Below are positions 31,974-38,699 of a stretch of DNA of 44,548 bases, piece after piece. The notes beneath the pieces were generated by a model, which did no database searches, was not told the DNA's origin, and saw only the letters and a program-made list of their open reading frames with translations. The DNA lies in assembly GCA_017464305.1 (NCBI GenBank), contig JAFUDS010000042.1, positions 1-44,548 on the forward strand. The letters are read 5' to 3'. Made by a program: the position numbers and the translations under genes. Origin of the DNA: Clostridia bacterium. GTDB taxonomy: Bacteria; Bacillota; Clostridia; Christensenellales; Aristaeellaceae. Each line of letters begins with the position of its first letter. Position 1 is the first letter of the stretch.

Positions 31974-32243
31974 ATGAATCGATTTATTTCGAAAGAAAAG
32001 ATGGGCAAGAAAGCCAGCAGAGCGTTGGACAGCCAGCAGCGGCGAACATGGCCGATTCCACCAGCCACAAAAGCGTTCGCCAGCAAGAAGGTCTACAACC
32101 GAAAAAAGAAATCCCGCGATGACCAGAATGATTGGAATCGTGGGATTTTTTCGGAGCGCATTATCCCTGCTTCACTTTCCGGCCGGAAGAATTCACAATC
32201 ACAATCCCGGCGCTCACCAGTAGCAGCGCAATCAGGCCCGTGA
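31974..32243 (+). CDS. Small basic conserved protein, copy 2 (stop codon lost)
   Basis: The first 59 codons match copy 1 at 23925-24104 (MNRFISKEKMGKKASRALDS; KKVYNRKKKSRDDQ; GIF). A TCG replaces the TGA stop at 32151-32153, so the frame runs on for 30 more codons, antisense to the end of the EamA gene. Because a terminator stem sits at codons 46-59, most transcripts should end at the normal protein end and be non-stop. GGAG lies 9 bases before the ATG. An eight-codon frame beginning at 31951 overlaps this ATG as in copy 1. Function is unknown. Confidence 0.6.
   Translation: MNRFISKEKMGKKASRALDSQQRRTWPIPPATKAFASKKVYNRKKKSRDDQNDWNRGIFSERIIPASLSGRKNSQSQSRRSPVAAQSGP
32102..32151. terminator. 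Bidirectional terminator inside copy 2 of the small gene
   Basis: AAATCCCGCGAT (32109-32120) pairs with ATCGTGGGATTT (32137-32148), one G-T pair, with T6 on the plus strand and T6 on the minus strand from 32102-32107. It separates the small gene from the convergent EamA gene. Confidence 0.8.
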
Positions 32244-33132
32244 GGGAGAAAGCCTCCTGCCCCTCCCCCAGGAACAGCGCGGAAAGCAGGACGCCCATGA
32301 CCGGATTAATAAAGCCCAGAATAGACACCCGGCTTACCGGATTATGCTTCAGCAAAATTCCCCAAAGCGTATACGCTCCGGCGCTGATGAAGCCCAGATA
32401 CAGCAGATTTCCCCAGCAGGATGCACTATAAAAGGTCAGGTGACCTCCCATCAGCGTGCCAATCACAAACAGCACAACCCCGCCCAGCGCGAACTGATAA
32501 CCGCTAAGCACCACCGGATTTTCCTTCCTGGAGAAAATCTTGATCAAGCATCCGGACGCGCCATAGAACAAATCTGCCGCCAGCATGGCTCCTTCGCCGG
32601 CCCAAGTCAGCGCTCCGCCGGACCGAAGGGCTTCCGGGCCGCCCATGATCACAATGATTCCGATAAAACCAACAACGCATCCCAGCAGCTTTTTCCAGGT
32701 CATCTTTTCAAACCGGAAGATATAAACCGCAAACAGGATGGCGATGAAATTCCCCGATGCATTGATAATGGACCCCCGCACACCGGAGGTGTTCGCCAGG
32801 GACATGAAGAAGAAATAATACTGTCCCACCGTCTGTACCAGCGCCAGAATCCCGATGTTTTTCCAGGAGCCTTTTTGCGGCACCAACATCTTCCGGGCCA
32901 GTAGAGACCCGAAGCCGATGGTCATCAGCCCCGCCAATACGAATCTGGCCCCTGCCAGCATAATCCGGGAGGCTGTATCCGTCGCCGGAATTTGAAACAG
33001 CTCATACGCAATCTTGATCGCCGGCGACGCGCTGCCCCAGAGCACGCAACAGAAAAGCGCCGTTGCGAACAGAATAGGAAACCGCGTCCAGAGCACAAGC
33101 GCCTTTTCAGGCAGTTGCTTCTCTTTTGTCAT
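32161..33132 (-). CDS. EamA/DMT-family transporter
   Basis: The protein has 323 residues and ten membrane helices in two EamA repeats of five. Signatures include FCCVLWGSASPAIKIAYELF, then ASRIMLAGARFVLAGLMTIG, and in the second half LGFISAGAYTLWGILLKHNP and ISILGFINPVMGVLLSALFLGE (with VSRVSILGF). The C-terminus ends in a basic tail. It exports amino acids or metabolites; the substrate is not readable. GGGGAG lies 9 bases before the ATG. It is driven by repeated promoter copy B and preceded by a deacylase gene relic. Confidence 0.93.
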   Translation of the reverse strand: MTKEKQLPEKALVLWTRFPILFATALFCCVLWGSASPAIKIAYELFQIPATDTASRIMLAGARFVLAGLMTIGFGSLLARKMLVPQKGSWKNIGILALVQTVGQYYFFFMSLANTSGVRGSIINASGNFIAILFAVYIFRFEKMTWKKLLGCVVGFIGIIVIMGGPEALRSGGALTWAGEGAMLAADLFYGASGCLIKIFSRKENPVVLSGYQFALGGVVLFVIGTLMGGHLTFYSASCWGNLLYLGFISAGAYTLWGILLKHNPVSRVSILGFINPVMGVLLSALFLGEGQEAFSLTGLIALLLVSAGIVIVNSSGRKVKQG

Positions 33133-33138
33133 TCCCGA

Positions 33139-33171
33139 TTACTCCCCTTCCACTTTTGAGAGATGTACCAG
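33139..33171 (-). pseudogene. Relic: last 10 codons of a deacylase gene
   Basis: On the minus strand it reads LVHLSKVEGE and TAA, against LVHLTGAEGE at the end of the intact deacylase gene (28412). It joins a copy of the same promoter and AAAGGAAG leader just upstream, and the EamA start just downstream. The rest of the deacylase gene is deleted. Confidence 0.75.
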
Positions 33172-33191
33172 TCTTCCTTTCTATAGCGAAC

Positions 33192-33220
33192 AGTTTACAT
33201 CATCCCGAAGTGTGAATCAA
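33192..33220 (-). promoter_or_regulatory. Repeated promoter, copy B (EamA gene)
   Basis: On the minus strand TTGATT (33215-33220) and TAAACT (33192-33197) have a 17-bp spacer that differs in few bases from copy A. The block abuts the stop codon of the amidohydrolase gene. Confidence 0.65.
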
Positions 33221-33224
33221 CAAT

Positions 33225-34367
33225 TTATCCCACAAGCACCTTGCCATCCACAATGACGCGCTTGATTTTGGAGTCGCTGATCATCGGGTTTCCTTCACAG
33301 AGAACCACGTCCCCGTCCTTGCCAACTTCCAGGCTGCCTACCCGATTCTCAATGCCAATATGCTTCGCGGGATTGATCGTAATCGCCTGCAGCGCCTGGA
33401 AGGGATCCATCCCTGCCTTCACGGCCAATCCCGCGCACAGGGGAAGATATTGCTGCGGGATCACCGGAGCATCCGTAATAATGGATACCTGAATGCCCGC
33501 CGCCGCCAGCACGCCAGGGGTAATCCAGGACTTATTGAGAAGCTCCAGCTTGGAAGCATTGGTCAGCGTAGGGCCTACTGCGACCGGCACATTGGCCGCC
33601 TTCAGCTCGTTCACGATCAAGTGTCCTTCCGTACAATGCTCAATGGTGAGCTTCACGTCAAATTCCTTGGCGATCCGAATCGCCGTCATGATGTCGTCGC
33701 TCCGGTGCGCGTGTGCCTTCAGCGGAATCTCCTTTTTCAGCACAGGAATCAGGGCTTCCATCTTCATATCAAACTTGGGCTGCTTCGTAATATCATCCCC
33801 CGCGGCTTCTTTCCGCAGCAGATAATCTCTGGCATTGAAAAGCATCTCCCGCAGCTTGGCCGCCGTAGTCATCCGGGCGGAATCACACTTATCCTTGTAG
33901 CATCTCTTGGGATTTTCGCCAAAGGCGCACTTCATGGCGATGGCAGGCTTGACAGTCGTCTCCTCCACGGTGTTACCGTACAATTTGACCGCAAAGAAGG
34001 TTCCGCCCAGGACATTCGCGGACCCGGGGCCGGTGGCAACTGTCGTCACACCGCCTTCCAACGCCATGGGGATAGCCGCATCCAGAGAATAATAGCTATC
34101 CATTCCCCGGAGCTGAGGACAGCAGATATCATTCATTTCGTTATAGTCATAGGTCGTTCCGGTAGGCCCGCCATACCCGTCCAGCCCAATATGGCTATGA
34201 GCGTCCACAAAGCCAGGATAGGCATTCAGTCCCTCCGCGTCCAGGATGCGTTCATCTCCCTGAAGGCCCTGCCCAATCTCGGCGATTTTTCCATTCACAA
34301 TCCGGATATCCCCCTGATAGGGCTCCGAGTGAATCGCGTCATGGATCAATGCATTTCGAATAATCAT
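33225..34367 (-). CDS. Amidohydrolase-family metal-dependent hydrolase
   Basis: The protein has 380 residues. It has an N-terminal beta-sandwich (IIRNALIHDAIHSEPYQGD), metal site 1 in YPGFVDAHSHIGLDGYG, KAHAHRSDDIMTAI, TIEHCTEGHLI and the aspartate in SIITDAPVI. This layout is that of imidazolonepropionase-like or dihydroorotase-like amidohydrolases; the substrate is unknown. AGGAGG lies 9 bases before the ATG at 34367; nearer upstream in-frame ATGs overlap the RBS. A perfect promoter at 34524-34552 drives it after a 150-nt leader. The adjacent EamA transporter may act on the same metabolite. Confidence 0.88.
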   Translation of the reverse strand: MIIRNALIHDAIHSEPYQGDIRIVNGKIAEIGQGLQGDERILDAEGLNAYPGFVDAHSHIGLDGYGGPTGTTYDYNEMNDICCPQLRGMDSYYSLDAAIPMALEGGVTTVATGPGSANVLGGTFFAVKLYGNTVEETTVKPAIAMKCAFGENPKRCYKDKCDSARMTTAAKLREMLFNARDYLLRKEAAGDDITKQPKFDMKMEALIPVLKKEIPLKAHAHRSDDIMTAIRIAKEFDVKLTIEHCTEGHLIVNELKAANVPVAVGPTLTNASKLELLNKSWITPGVLAAAGIQVSIITDAPVIPQQYLPLCAGLAVKAGMDPFQALQAITINPAKHIGIENRVGSLEVGKDGDVVLCEGNPMISDSKIKRVIVDGKVLVG

Positions 34368-34523
34368 TGCGTTCATCCTCCTTCTGTTTACCTGCATATT
34401 TCTGCGTAATCAGGATAATCTCCTGCAGCTTCACAGCCTTTCGCGGTGAATCCTTTCCCTTGCGCGTTGTGTACACAGCAGTACTGCCAATCTATCACGC
34501 ACACCAACTGCTACCCAGGAGAA

Positions 34524-34552
34524 ATTATATCTTATCAAAGGTAAAATTTCAA
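34524..34552 (-). promoter_or_regulatory. Promoter of the amidohydrolase gene
   Basis: On the minus strand TTGAAA (34547-34552) and TATAAT (34524-34529) have a 17-bp spacer. The 150-nt leader that follows contains a small CAGGA/TCCTG hairpin but no riboswitch class that I recognise. Confidence 0.75.
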
Positions 34553-34588
34553 TCCTCTAAGCAATTTGGGAAATGCTTGACAACATCG

Positions 34589-34653
34589 CATTTCCAATCA
34601 CTCCTCTTCCTCTCCACCGCGGACAGTTTACATCATACCGAAGCGCGAATCAA
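34589..34653 (-). pseudogene. Repeated promoter copy C with fused deacylase/EamA start relic
   Basis: On the minus strand TTGATT (34648-34653), a 17-bp spacer and TAAACT (34625-34630) are followed by GAGGAAGAGGAGTGATTGGA and ATG at 34591. The second part matches the deacylase end and EamA start region. Both coding bodies are gone; only 18 unrelated codons follow. Confidence 0.65.
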
Positions 34654-34675
34654 CAATTTCCCTTAGCTCCTCATG

Positions 34676-34704
34676 AAAAACCGGTCGGCAATTATGCCGA
34701 CCGG
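34676..34704 (-). terminator. Terminator of the 34742-35352 gene pair
   Basis: CCGGTCGGC (34681-34689) pairs perfectly with GCCGACCGG (34696-34704) around a 6-base loop, with TTTTT (complement of 34676-34680) on the minus strand. Confidence 0.9.
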
Positions 34705-34741
34705 AAATATATCGAGCTTCAGCGTTTCCGTTATTGCGCCG

Positions 34742-35176
34742 TCATTCCTCATCCGGATTCACCTGAATGGTAGGAATGTCGCTCTCTTCGTGCTTCTTCA
34801 AATCCTCCAGGATTTCCTCATTGGAGGGCCCGCTTTCTTCAGGCGCTTCAGCCTTTTCCTCTGGGTTTTCTTTCTCCTCCGACATCTCCTGCCAGGCCCT
34901 GTCGATTTCCTCCTTCACCGTCTTCGCGGCCGTCTGCATGCTTTCCGCCGCTGTTTCCGCAGCCTTCCGCACGGCACTGCCGACATCGACTTCCTTCCCG
35001 CTTCCATCCTCCAAATGAATGTTCACTCCAACGAGCGGAGCGGAAACCATTCCCAGGATGCTCATCTTAGGAGCTGCGAGCAATCCAGGCAGGCATAAAA
35101 TTCCAGGCAGGTCGATCAGCGTCTTTCCGTCCTTCTCCGCCTTCACACGATAACGAGTCATTTCATCCAAAATCAT
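34742..35176 (-). CDS. DUF4342-like protein with charged coiled-coil tail
   Basis: The predicted protein has 144 residues. Residues 10-60 (VKAEKDGKTLIDLPGILCLP, then LLAAPKMSILGMVSAPLVGV) resemble the DUF4342 core, a short hairpin plus one hydrophobic segment. Residues 65-100 form an amphipathic helix (VRKAAETAAESMQTAAKTVK) and the last 45 are very acidic (EEKENPEEKAEAPEES). Function is unknown. AAGGAGG lies 8-9 bases before the ATG at 35176; an ATG six codons earlier overlaps the previous stop. It pairs with the small membrane protein upstream. Confidence 0.75.
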   Translation of the reverse strand: MILDEMTRYRVKAEKDGKTLIDLPGILCLPGLLAAPKMSILGMVSAPLVGVNIHLEDGSGKEVDVGSAVRKAAETAAESMQTAAKTVKEEIDRAWQEMSEEKENPEEKAEAPEESGPSNEEILEDLKKHEESDIPTIQVNPDEE

Positions 35177-35190
35177 TTTCTTTTCCTCCT

Positions 35191-35352
35191 TCATTCATCA
35201 GAAATATATGTATGGACCGGCTTTCCATCGATGGTCGCCTTCACGACTCTTTCAGCCGGCTCAGACATCTTCGCTGGTCCCTCCAACAGGGCTCCCCTTC
35301 GGAGCAGTAGGGCGCTGAGGCCGAAGCCCAGGATCATCGCAATCAGGAACAT
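35191..35352 (-). CDS. Small single-pass membrane protein
   Basis: The predicted protein has 53 residues. One N-terminal hydrophobic segment (FLIAMILGFGLSALLLRR) is followed by a 30-residue tail ending in GKPVHTYISDE. GGAGG lies 9 bases before the ATG at 35352. The stop overlaps the possible upstream start of the DUF4342-like gene, so the two are coupled. I do not recognise a family; the tail has an ATIDGKPV pattern suggesting a short beta hairpin. Confidence 0.65.
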   Translation of the reverse strand: MFLIAMILGFGLSALLLRRGALLEGPAKMSEPAERVVKATIDGKPVHTYISDE

Positions 35353-35440
35353 CGTACATGCCCTCCTTTTCTTGCGTTCGGCTGTTCCCAACCGACGAGA
35401 AGAGTTTACCATCAGGGGAAGGGAGAATACAGGACAGGAT

Positions 35441-35467
35441 CAGCAAAATAATGCCTCTATTTTGCTG
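35441..35467. promoter_or_regulatory. Perfect inverted repeat between divergent genes
   Basis: CAGCAAAATA (35441-35450) and TATTTTGCTG (35458-35467) flank a 7-base spacer. It lies just upstream of the uracil-DNA glycosylase promoter and may be an operator. Confidence 0.5.
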
Positions 35468-35470
35468 GAG

Positions 35471-35499
35471 TTGACAGCAAATGAAAAGTGATATAGACT
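35471..35499 (+). promoter_or_regulatory. Promoter of the uracil-DNA glycosylase gene
   Basis: TTGACA (35471-35476) and TAGACT (35494-35499) have a 17-bp spacer; TATAGA two bases earlier is an alternative -10. Confidence 0.55.
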
Positions 35500-35558
35500 T
35501 CGAATCGTTTGAGATATGAATCCTAAATGCCAATACGGGATCATGGGAGGAAACATCC

Positions 35559-36140
35559 ATGGCAGATATCACATGGGATCTTCTGGAGACGCAAGTACAA
35601 AGATGTCAGCTTTGCTCCTTGTACAAGGGCATTCACCACAAGGTTCCAGGGCAGGGGGATCGCAGCGCCCCTTTGATGCTCATTGGGGAGGGCCCCGGCC
35701 GGGAGGAAGACGAGCAAGGATTGGCTTTTGTCGGCGCAGCAGGACAGCTGCTAACGCGCATGCTTTCCGCCATCAGCCTTCCCAGGGAAAGGGTCTATAT
35801 CTGCAATGTAGTCAAATGCCGCCCACCCCAGAATCGCACCCCTTTGCCAGAGGAGATGGAGGCATGCCGTATACATCTTCGGATGCAGACCTGGCTGCTG
35901 CGGCCTCAAGTGATTCTGCTGCTGGGCGCTACCGCGGCCAAGGCGGCACTGGGGCCAGATACGTATATTACCCGGGTGCGCGGAAAATGGATCGAAAAAA
36001 ACGGTGTCTGGATGCTGCCAACTTTTCATCCCTCCGCGCTGCTGCGGGATGAAAGCAAAAAGCCATTAGCCTGGGAGGATATGAAATCGCTGCGTCAAAA
36101 ACTGCAGGAGCTGCATCTGTACGAGGACATATATGGATAG
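35559..36140 (+). CDS. Type-4 (Fe-S) uracil-DNA glycosylase
   Basis: The protein has 193 residues. It removes uracil from DNA. The four [4Fe-4S] ligands are C16, C19 (CQLC), C87 (NVVKCRPP) and C103 (EEMEACR), with the 16-residue spacing of family 4. The active-site motif is GEGPGREEDEQGLAFVGAAG and the second motif is HPSALLRD. GGGAGG lies 8 bases before the ATG. The length is that of the family. It is a single-gene unit with its own promoter and terminator. Confidence 0.94.
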   Translation: MADITWDLLETQVQRCQLCSLYKGIHHKVPGQGDRSAPLMLIGEGPGREEDEQGLAFVGAAGQLLTRMLSAISLPRERVYICNVVKCRPPQNRTPLPEEMEACRIHLRMQTWLLRPQVILLLGATAAKAALGPDTYITRVRGKWIEKNGVWMLPTFHPSALLRDESKKPLAWEDMKSLRQKLQELHLYEDIYG

Positions 36141-36164
36141 CCAATGAATTCCTCTTCCCGCGCA

Positions 36165-36190
36165 ACCAGATTCATCCTTCTGGTCTTTTT
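36165..36190 (+). terminator. Terminator of the uracil-DNA glycosylase gene
   Basis: ACCAGA (36165-36170) pairs with TCTGGT (36179-36184), followed by CTTTTT. The stem is short. Confidence 0.6.
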
Positions 36191-36297
36191 GATGGCATTC
36201 CTCCCAGGAACCCCTATGAGTATCTCCGATAGAGTTCTCCAGGGCAGAGCTTCGGATAATTTGCCTGATCAGTGCGATTGATCGATTTCACTCCTGC

Positions 36298-36861
36298 TTA
36301 CAGCACTTGCTCAGTGATCACCTGATCCATCCAGACGTCAGTTGGCTCCATGGGAATTGTATCCACCAGCTGCGCGTGAAAACACAGGGCTATTTTCACT
36401 GCTGGGTGCTTTGATAGATACCAGTCATAATAACCGCCGCCATGTCCCAACCGCGCGCCGTCCTTGGTTGCGGCCAGGCACGGGACAAGGATCAGATCCG
36501 CTTCCGCAAAATTTTGTTTTTCAGATTCCAGCGGCACAGGCTCCAGAATCCCATAAGGACCTTTGCGAAGGTATTCCTTCCCTCGCCAGGGCAGCGCCTC
36601 CATCTGCGGGGCTTGCAGACACCTGGGTAGCAAAACTTGTTTCCCCTGAACCACGGCCTGCTGAATAATCTCCCGGGTGTCTGGCTCTGTAGGAAGGGAC
36701 AGAAAAGCCATAACAGTCCGTGCCTGCTGAAAGCAGGAAGAGGAAAGCACCTGCTGCGTAATATTCACGCTGGCTGCTTTCCTCTCAGTTTCTCCCAATG
36801 CACCCAGACGCTTCCTAACTTCCCTCCGGAGCATCTCTTTTTCAGGATTGTACATACTCAT
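36298..36861 (-). CDS. 5-formyltetrahydrofolate cyclo-ligase
   Basis: The protein has 187 residues. It converts 5-formyl-THF to 5,10-methenyl-THF with ATP. Motifs: LRREVRKRLG at the N-terminus, VMAFLSLPTEPDTREII for the folate site, and ARLGHGGGYYDWYL, the conserved phosphate-binding and catalytic stretch. Starts at 36855 (ATG), 36861 (ATG) or 36864 (GTG) are possible; GAGGG lies 9-12 bases before the latter two. It appears monocistronic. Confidence 0.93.
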   Translation of the reverse strand: MSMYNPEKEMLRREVRKRLGALGETERKAASVNITQQVLSSSCFQQARTVMAFLSLPTEPDTREIIQQAVVQGKQVLLPRCLQAPQMEALPWRGKEYLRKGPYGILEPVPLESEKQNFAEADLILVPCLAATKDGARLGHGGGYYDWYLSKHPAVKIALCFHAQLVDTIPMEPTDVWMDQVITEQVL

Positions 36862-36981
36862 CACAACCAAGTTCCCTCTTGCAAAGGTAACTATCCGTAT
36901 CTATCCTCATACAAATTCAATTCCCGAAGCTTTAGTGCAGCGATTTCATCTACCACGTGATGTGTTTCGAAATTCAATGCG

Positions 36982-37821
36982 TCAAAATACGGTCAAATAT
37001 TCTCCAACCCACTGCAGCGCAGCTCCCGCCAGCACAAAGAAATGCCAGATAAAATGCGCGTTTCGCGTCTTGCGGGCGAAGGGGATCATCCCCAGGGTAT
37101 AAACCACGCCACCAGAAAGGATCAGCCAAAACAGCAGCGGAGAGGTGTTCCACATTCGCGGAAGGAGAACGATCGCGCTCCAGCCGATGGTGAAGAACAA
37201 GGTAAAATGCAAGGCCTTGGCAACTGTCGGCCCAAACACGCCCACAAAGGTGACGCCCACGGCAATCAACACCCACATCGCCCCACACAGCGCCGTGCCC
37301 AACGGTCCACCTACCAGGAGAATCAACAGGGGCGTAATGGTTCCGCCGATCAGCAGATAGATCGAGCTATAATCAAATCTGCGCCAAATCCTCTTGACCG
37401 TGGAACCGGCCCGGAAGGCATGATATAGACAGCTCATCGTAAACATCAGCAACAGGCTGAGCCCATAAACCAAGGCGGAAAACAGCTTCGGGGCTGTATC
37501 CGCCTTCATGATCAGCAGGATCAGCGCGACCAGGCTGAGGCCTGCACCTACGCCGTGGCTGACGCTGCTGCCAATTTCCTCCATGATTGGACGCTTGGGA
37601 GGCTCAGAAAGGAGGCGACGCTGCGCCCTGCGTTCCGCGCGAGCCGCCTTTTTCTCGCTGTACTGGGCTTGCTCCTGGGGCGTCCATTCCTTCTGAATCG
37701 CCCGGCGCTGCTCTTTCAGCCTGGCTTTTTCCTTTTTATACGCGGCCCGAGCTTCGTCCATCCGGGCGTCGATCGCTTCCAGTCGCTCCTTCCGGGGAAT
37801 ATTTATTTCCGTCTCATTCAT
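36982..37821 (-). CDS. Hemolysin III/TrhA (PAQR-like) membrane protein with charged N-terminal extension
   Basis: The protein has 279 residues. The last 200 are the seven-helix hemolysin III family: MEEIGSSVSHGVGAGLSLVA, SCLYHAF, FDYSSIYLLIGGTITPLL and HFIWHFFVLAGAALQW hold the conserved Ser, His and Asp residues of the PAQR metal site. The first 80 residues are a highly charged helix (RKERLEAIDARMDEARAAYK; KEKARLKEQRRAIQKEW) not usual in the family. YqfA/TrhA proteins affect membrane energetics and lipid homeostasis. The start at 37821 has only a weak AAAGG; one 25 codons upstream is possible. Confidence 0.88.
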   Translation of the reverse strand: MNETEINIPRKERLEAIDARMDEARAAYKKEKARLKEQRRAIQKEWTPQEQAQYSEKKAARAERRAQRRLLSEPPKRPIMEEIGSSVSHGVGAGLSLVALILLIMKADTAPKLFSALVYGLSLLLMFTMSCLYHAFRAGSTVKRIWRRFDYSSIYLLIGGTITPLLILLVGGPLGTALCGAMWVLIAVGVTFVGVFGPTVAKALHFTLFFTIGWSAIVLLPRMWNTSPLLFWLILSGGVVYTLGMIPFARKTRNAHFIWHFFVLAGAALQWVGEYLTVF

Positions 37822-37917
37822 TTTGTCTTGCCTTTGCGTTTTTCGTTCCCCCGCTCTGTGGAGGAGCTTAATCAGCTTTTTCCCCCGCAAATTCATGCAA
37901 GAGAATTATCCATTTCT

Positions 37918-38511
37918 TTACTTTGTCTCTCGACACCAGATCAGTACGTTCTCCCGGATTTCCAAGGGTCCCATGGCATAGTCATCCTCGTTTTCCTGGT
38001 TCATCAGCTCGTACTTCACCGCACGATTCATGACACGGGGCTCCCCCTCTACCACGCGCCGGCCCGGCTCCTGGAAGTCCGGATCCTCGTCGTAGGGATC
38101 AAAGAGGCCAATCTCCCCTTCGGGGAGAATCTTCGTCAACAGCACATAATGACCGATTTTCCCGCTGAAGCAGCGCATGACCACGCACCCACCCCGCTCC
38201 AGGCATTGCCAGCTTTCGCTGCCAGGTGCAATGGCCGTGTCCCCGAATTCCAGGAATTTTGCTTCCACCGGGAATCGGCATCCCTTGCCGAATCCGTTCA
38301 GCCATTCCGCCATATATCGCATGGAGGCCTTGCTGGTGCCTCGCTTCCCCAGCTGTCCAAGCTCACAGTAGGTATCATTCCCCATGACCCAGATGTGCTT
38401 CAGCACCGCGGGGGGGATATCCTCCCGCTCAAAAAGGTAGCGAATAGCATTGGTGATAGTGGTTGGCCCACAGTCGTATTCGCTGCTCTGGTAGTTCAGT
38501 ACATTCTTCAA
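37918..38511 (-). CDS. C39-like cysteine peptidase-fold protein
   Basis: The protein has 197 residues. It shows the papain-like C39 layout: YQSSEYDCGPTTITNAI (Gln and catalytic Cys), IGHYVLLT (His) and LFDPYDEDP (Asp). Bacteriocin-type C39 domains cut GG leaders; stand-alone members are often uncharacterised. A TTG start at 38511 is chosen because AGGAGG is 10 bases before it; the frame continues upstream but the RBS would then be inside the gene. There is no signal peptide. It lies after the oligopeptide ABC operon in the same direction, separated by a structured GC-rich segment. Confidence 0.7.
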   Translation of the reverse strand: MKNVLNYQSSEYDCGPTTITNAIRYLFEREDIPPAVLKHIWVMGNDTYCELGQLGKRGTSKASMRYMAEWLNGFGKGCRFPVEAKFLEFGDTAIAPGSESWQCLERGGCVVMRCFSGKIGHYVLLTKILPEGEIGLFDPYDEDPDFQEPGRRVVEGEPRVMNRAVKYELMNQENEDDYAMGPLEIRENVLIWCRETK

Positions 38512-38577
38512 CCCTTTTGTTCCTCCTATATGTATTCCCCATCTTGCGAAGGGATGTTTCACTCAGGGGCCCTTGGA

Positions 38578-38690
38578 AGACGTCGGCACTTAGCGGGTGG
38601 CGAGGGCGCGCCCGAAGGCAGCCGCTTTGTGCCGCTACGTCTGGAACGGAGGCGCGAGCCGTGCCCCGGAGGGGAACTCCCGCACGCAAG
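38578..38690. ncRNA. Structured GC-rich intergenic segment (candidate RNA element)
   Basis: Nested pairing is seen: AGACG (38578-38582) with CGTCT (38638-38642), and CGGCACTTAGCGG (38584-38596) with CCGCTTTGTGCCG (38622-38634), 11 of 13, around a GGGCGCGCCC palindrome. A second part pairs GTGC (38661-38664) with GCAC (38682-38685) and CCCC with GGGG. It lies between the permease stop and the next gene and codes for nothing convincing. It could be a processed RNA, a REP-like element or a terminator. Confidence 0.45.
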
Positions 38691-38699
38691 GTACCAATT

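Noticed and set aside
33360-34409. A 349-codon open frame on the + strand opposite the amidohydrolase
   Set aside because: The minus-strand frame carries the metal-binding motifs; the + frame has no domain and no RBS.
34534-34591. An 18-codon frame after promoter copy C
   Set aside because: It begins at a relic start codon, has no similarity to either parent gene and contains the amidohydrolase -35 box; chance frame.
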